DNA from: an uncultured Clostridia bacterium
Lineage (GTDB): Bacteria; Bacillota; Clostridia; Oscillospirales; Acutalibacteraceae
DNA: 6,121 nucleotides
Direction of reading: 5' to 3'
NCBI GenBank assembly: GCA_946497265.1
Contig: CAMMKL010000135.1
Span: 1-6,121, forward strand
Part shown: positions 5,626 through 6,121 of the stretch, one piece after another
Layout of the letters: each line of letters begins with the position of its first letter
Position numbering within the stretch: position 1 is the first letter of the stretch
The notes under the pieces: model-generated
Database searches by the model: none
The model's input: only the letters and a program-made list of their open reading frames with translations
Told to the model about the DNA's origin: nothing
Position numbers and translations under genes: made by a program

Positions 5626-6121
5626 ATGGCTTTTGGAAAACGGCAATTGGTTTTGGCGGCATTGGTGGTAGCGTTGGGGGCGGCAGTATATTTAAATTGG
5701 CAATTTTCCGATCAAAACAACCTCTTGGCTACCGAAACAGTAAATTCTACGGCACAGGAAGCCGGAAAGGAACTGGGGGAAGCCCAATATGTCAATCAGA
5801 ACGCAACATCAGCTCCCTCTCAAACAGAAGCGGTTTCATCTGCGGAAGGCAGCGGCAGCAAAATGAGCACGGAGGCCGAGCAGTATTTTGCGCAGGCCAG
5901 GGTATCCCGTCAGAAAGCAAGGGATGAGGCAGTGGATACGCTGAAAGGGCTAATTGCCGATGTATCACAGAGCGACGCGGCCAAAACAGAAGCGGTTTCC
6001 CAAGCTGCGGCCATTGCCAAAAACATTGAACAGGAAAACAACATTGAAAATCTTATAAAGGCAAAAGGCTTTGCAGAGTGCGTTGCTTTCCTGCAAAATG
6101 GGGAATGCAGTGTTGTCGTAA
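5626..6121 (+). CDS. spoIIIAH: Stage III sporulation protein AH, SpoIIQ-binding ring protein (3' end cut by window)
   Basis: The frame is open for 165 codons to the right edge with no stop, so perhaps a few tens of residues are missing. The protein is MAFGKRQ, then one membrane helix (about 7-24, VLAALVVALGAAVYLNW), then a low-complexity linker (30-80) rich in Thr/Ser/Gln/Glu/Ala. The conserved domain starts at about 83. The family signature is EQYFAQARVSRQKARDEAVD (85-104), followed by TLK. A helix then runs to the QAAAIAKNIEQENNIENLIKAKGF segment (about 126-149), and a strand follows, ECVAFLQNGECSVVV (151-165). In spore formers this ring-building domain binds SpoIIQ from the forespore across the intermembrane space, zipping the two membranes and completing the channel. 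The start is fixed by AGGAGG at 5611 and the helix right after it. A 16-bp exact repeat lies within the gene (5822-5837 and 5984-5999). Confidence 0.95.
   Translation, partial: MAFGKRQLVLAALVVALGAAVYLNWQFSDQNNLLATETVNSTAQEAGKELGEAQYVNQNATSAPSQTEAVSSAEGSGSKMSTEAEQYFAQARVSRQKARDEAVDTLKGLIADVSQSDAAKTEAVSQAAAIAKNIEQENNIENLIKAKGFAECVAFLQNGECSVVV
5822..5999 (+). repeat. 16-bp exact direct repeat inside spoIIIAH (5822-5837 and 5984-5999)
   Basis: AAACAGAAGCGGTTTC occurs twice, 162 bp apart (a multiple of three) and in the same reading frame. Both copies encode TEAVS: residues 67-71 in the linker and 121-125 in the conserved domain. The surrounding codons differ, so this is a short identity and not a long duplication. 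Confidence 0.8.

Noticed and set aside
5086..5646. A 186-codon open frame on the minus strand opposite spoIIIAG
   Set aside because: It is a shadow of spoIIIAG and also runs across the spoIIIAH ribosome binding site. It shows no recognisable protein features.
1..6121. A previously undescribed multi-gene system, mobile element, CRISPR array or RNA gene
   Set aside because: Apart from the sigma pair, every gene matches the canonical spoIIIA order, and all intergenic space is accounted for. No array-like repeats, transposase motifs, terminal inverted repeats or tRNA/rRNA-like sequences were seen.

Overview
The window is the sporulation operon spoIIIA, covering spoIIIAA through spoIIIAG complete and spoIIIAH cut by the right edge. 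A separate sigma factor/anti-sigma-type gene pair lies upstream. All genes are on the + strand. The full eight-gene order with strong Shine-Dalgarno sites points to an endospore-forming Firmicute. The divergent protein sequences and moderate GC content suggest Clostridia (perhaps an Oscillospiraceae-like lineage) rather than Bacillus. The taxonomic guess is inference only.

Layout. Bases 1-279 hold the 3' end of an ECF-type sigma factor gene (region 4 intact). It overlaps by 4 bp (ATGA) a gene for a single-pass membrane protein with a large extracytoplasmic domain (276-1193), probably its anti-sigma or sensor partner. A strong intrinsic terminator (1233-1268) closes this unit. The rest of the 133-bp gap to 1326 carries the leader of spoIIIAA and at best a weak SigE-like promoter. 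From 1327 to the right edge the spoIIIA genes are packed with overlaps or gaps of at most 29 bp: AA (ATPase), AB (GspF-like membrane protein), AC, AD, AE (polytopic membrane proteins), AF and AG (membrane-anchored proteins with ring-building-type domains) and AH (the mother-cell partner of forespore SpoIIQ).

How they work together. In studied spore formers these proteins are made in the mother cell under SigE. They assemble in the outer forespore membrane into a channel or secretion-like complex related to type II/III/IV machinery. SpoIIIAA supplies ATP hydrolysis at the cytoplasmic face. SpoIIIAG and SpoIIIAH (and probably AF) form stacked rings in the intermembrane space, and SpoIIIAH binds SpoIIQ across it. 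The complex supports late forespore gene expression and engulfed-forespore integrity. I see no mobile element, CRISPR array, RNA gene or unknown multi-gene system. The unusual points are the 77-bp spoIIIAA/spoIIIAB overlap with a Gly-rich tail on SpoIIIAA, the sigma/anti-sigma pair next to the operon, the missing ribosome binding site of spoIIIAD, and a 16-bp direct repeat inside spoIIIAH.
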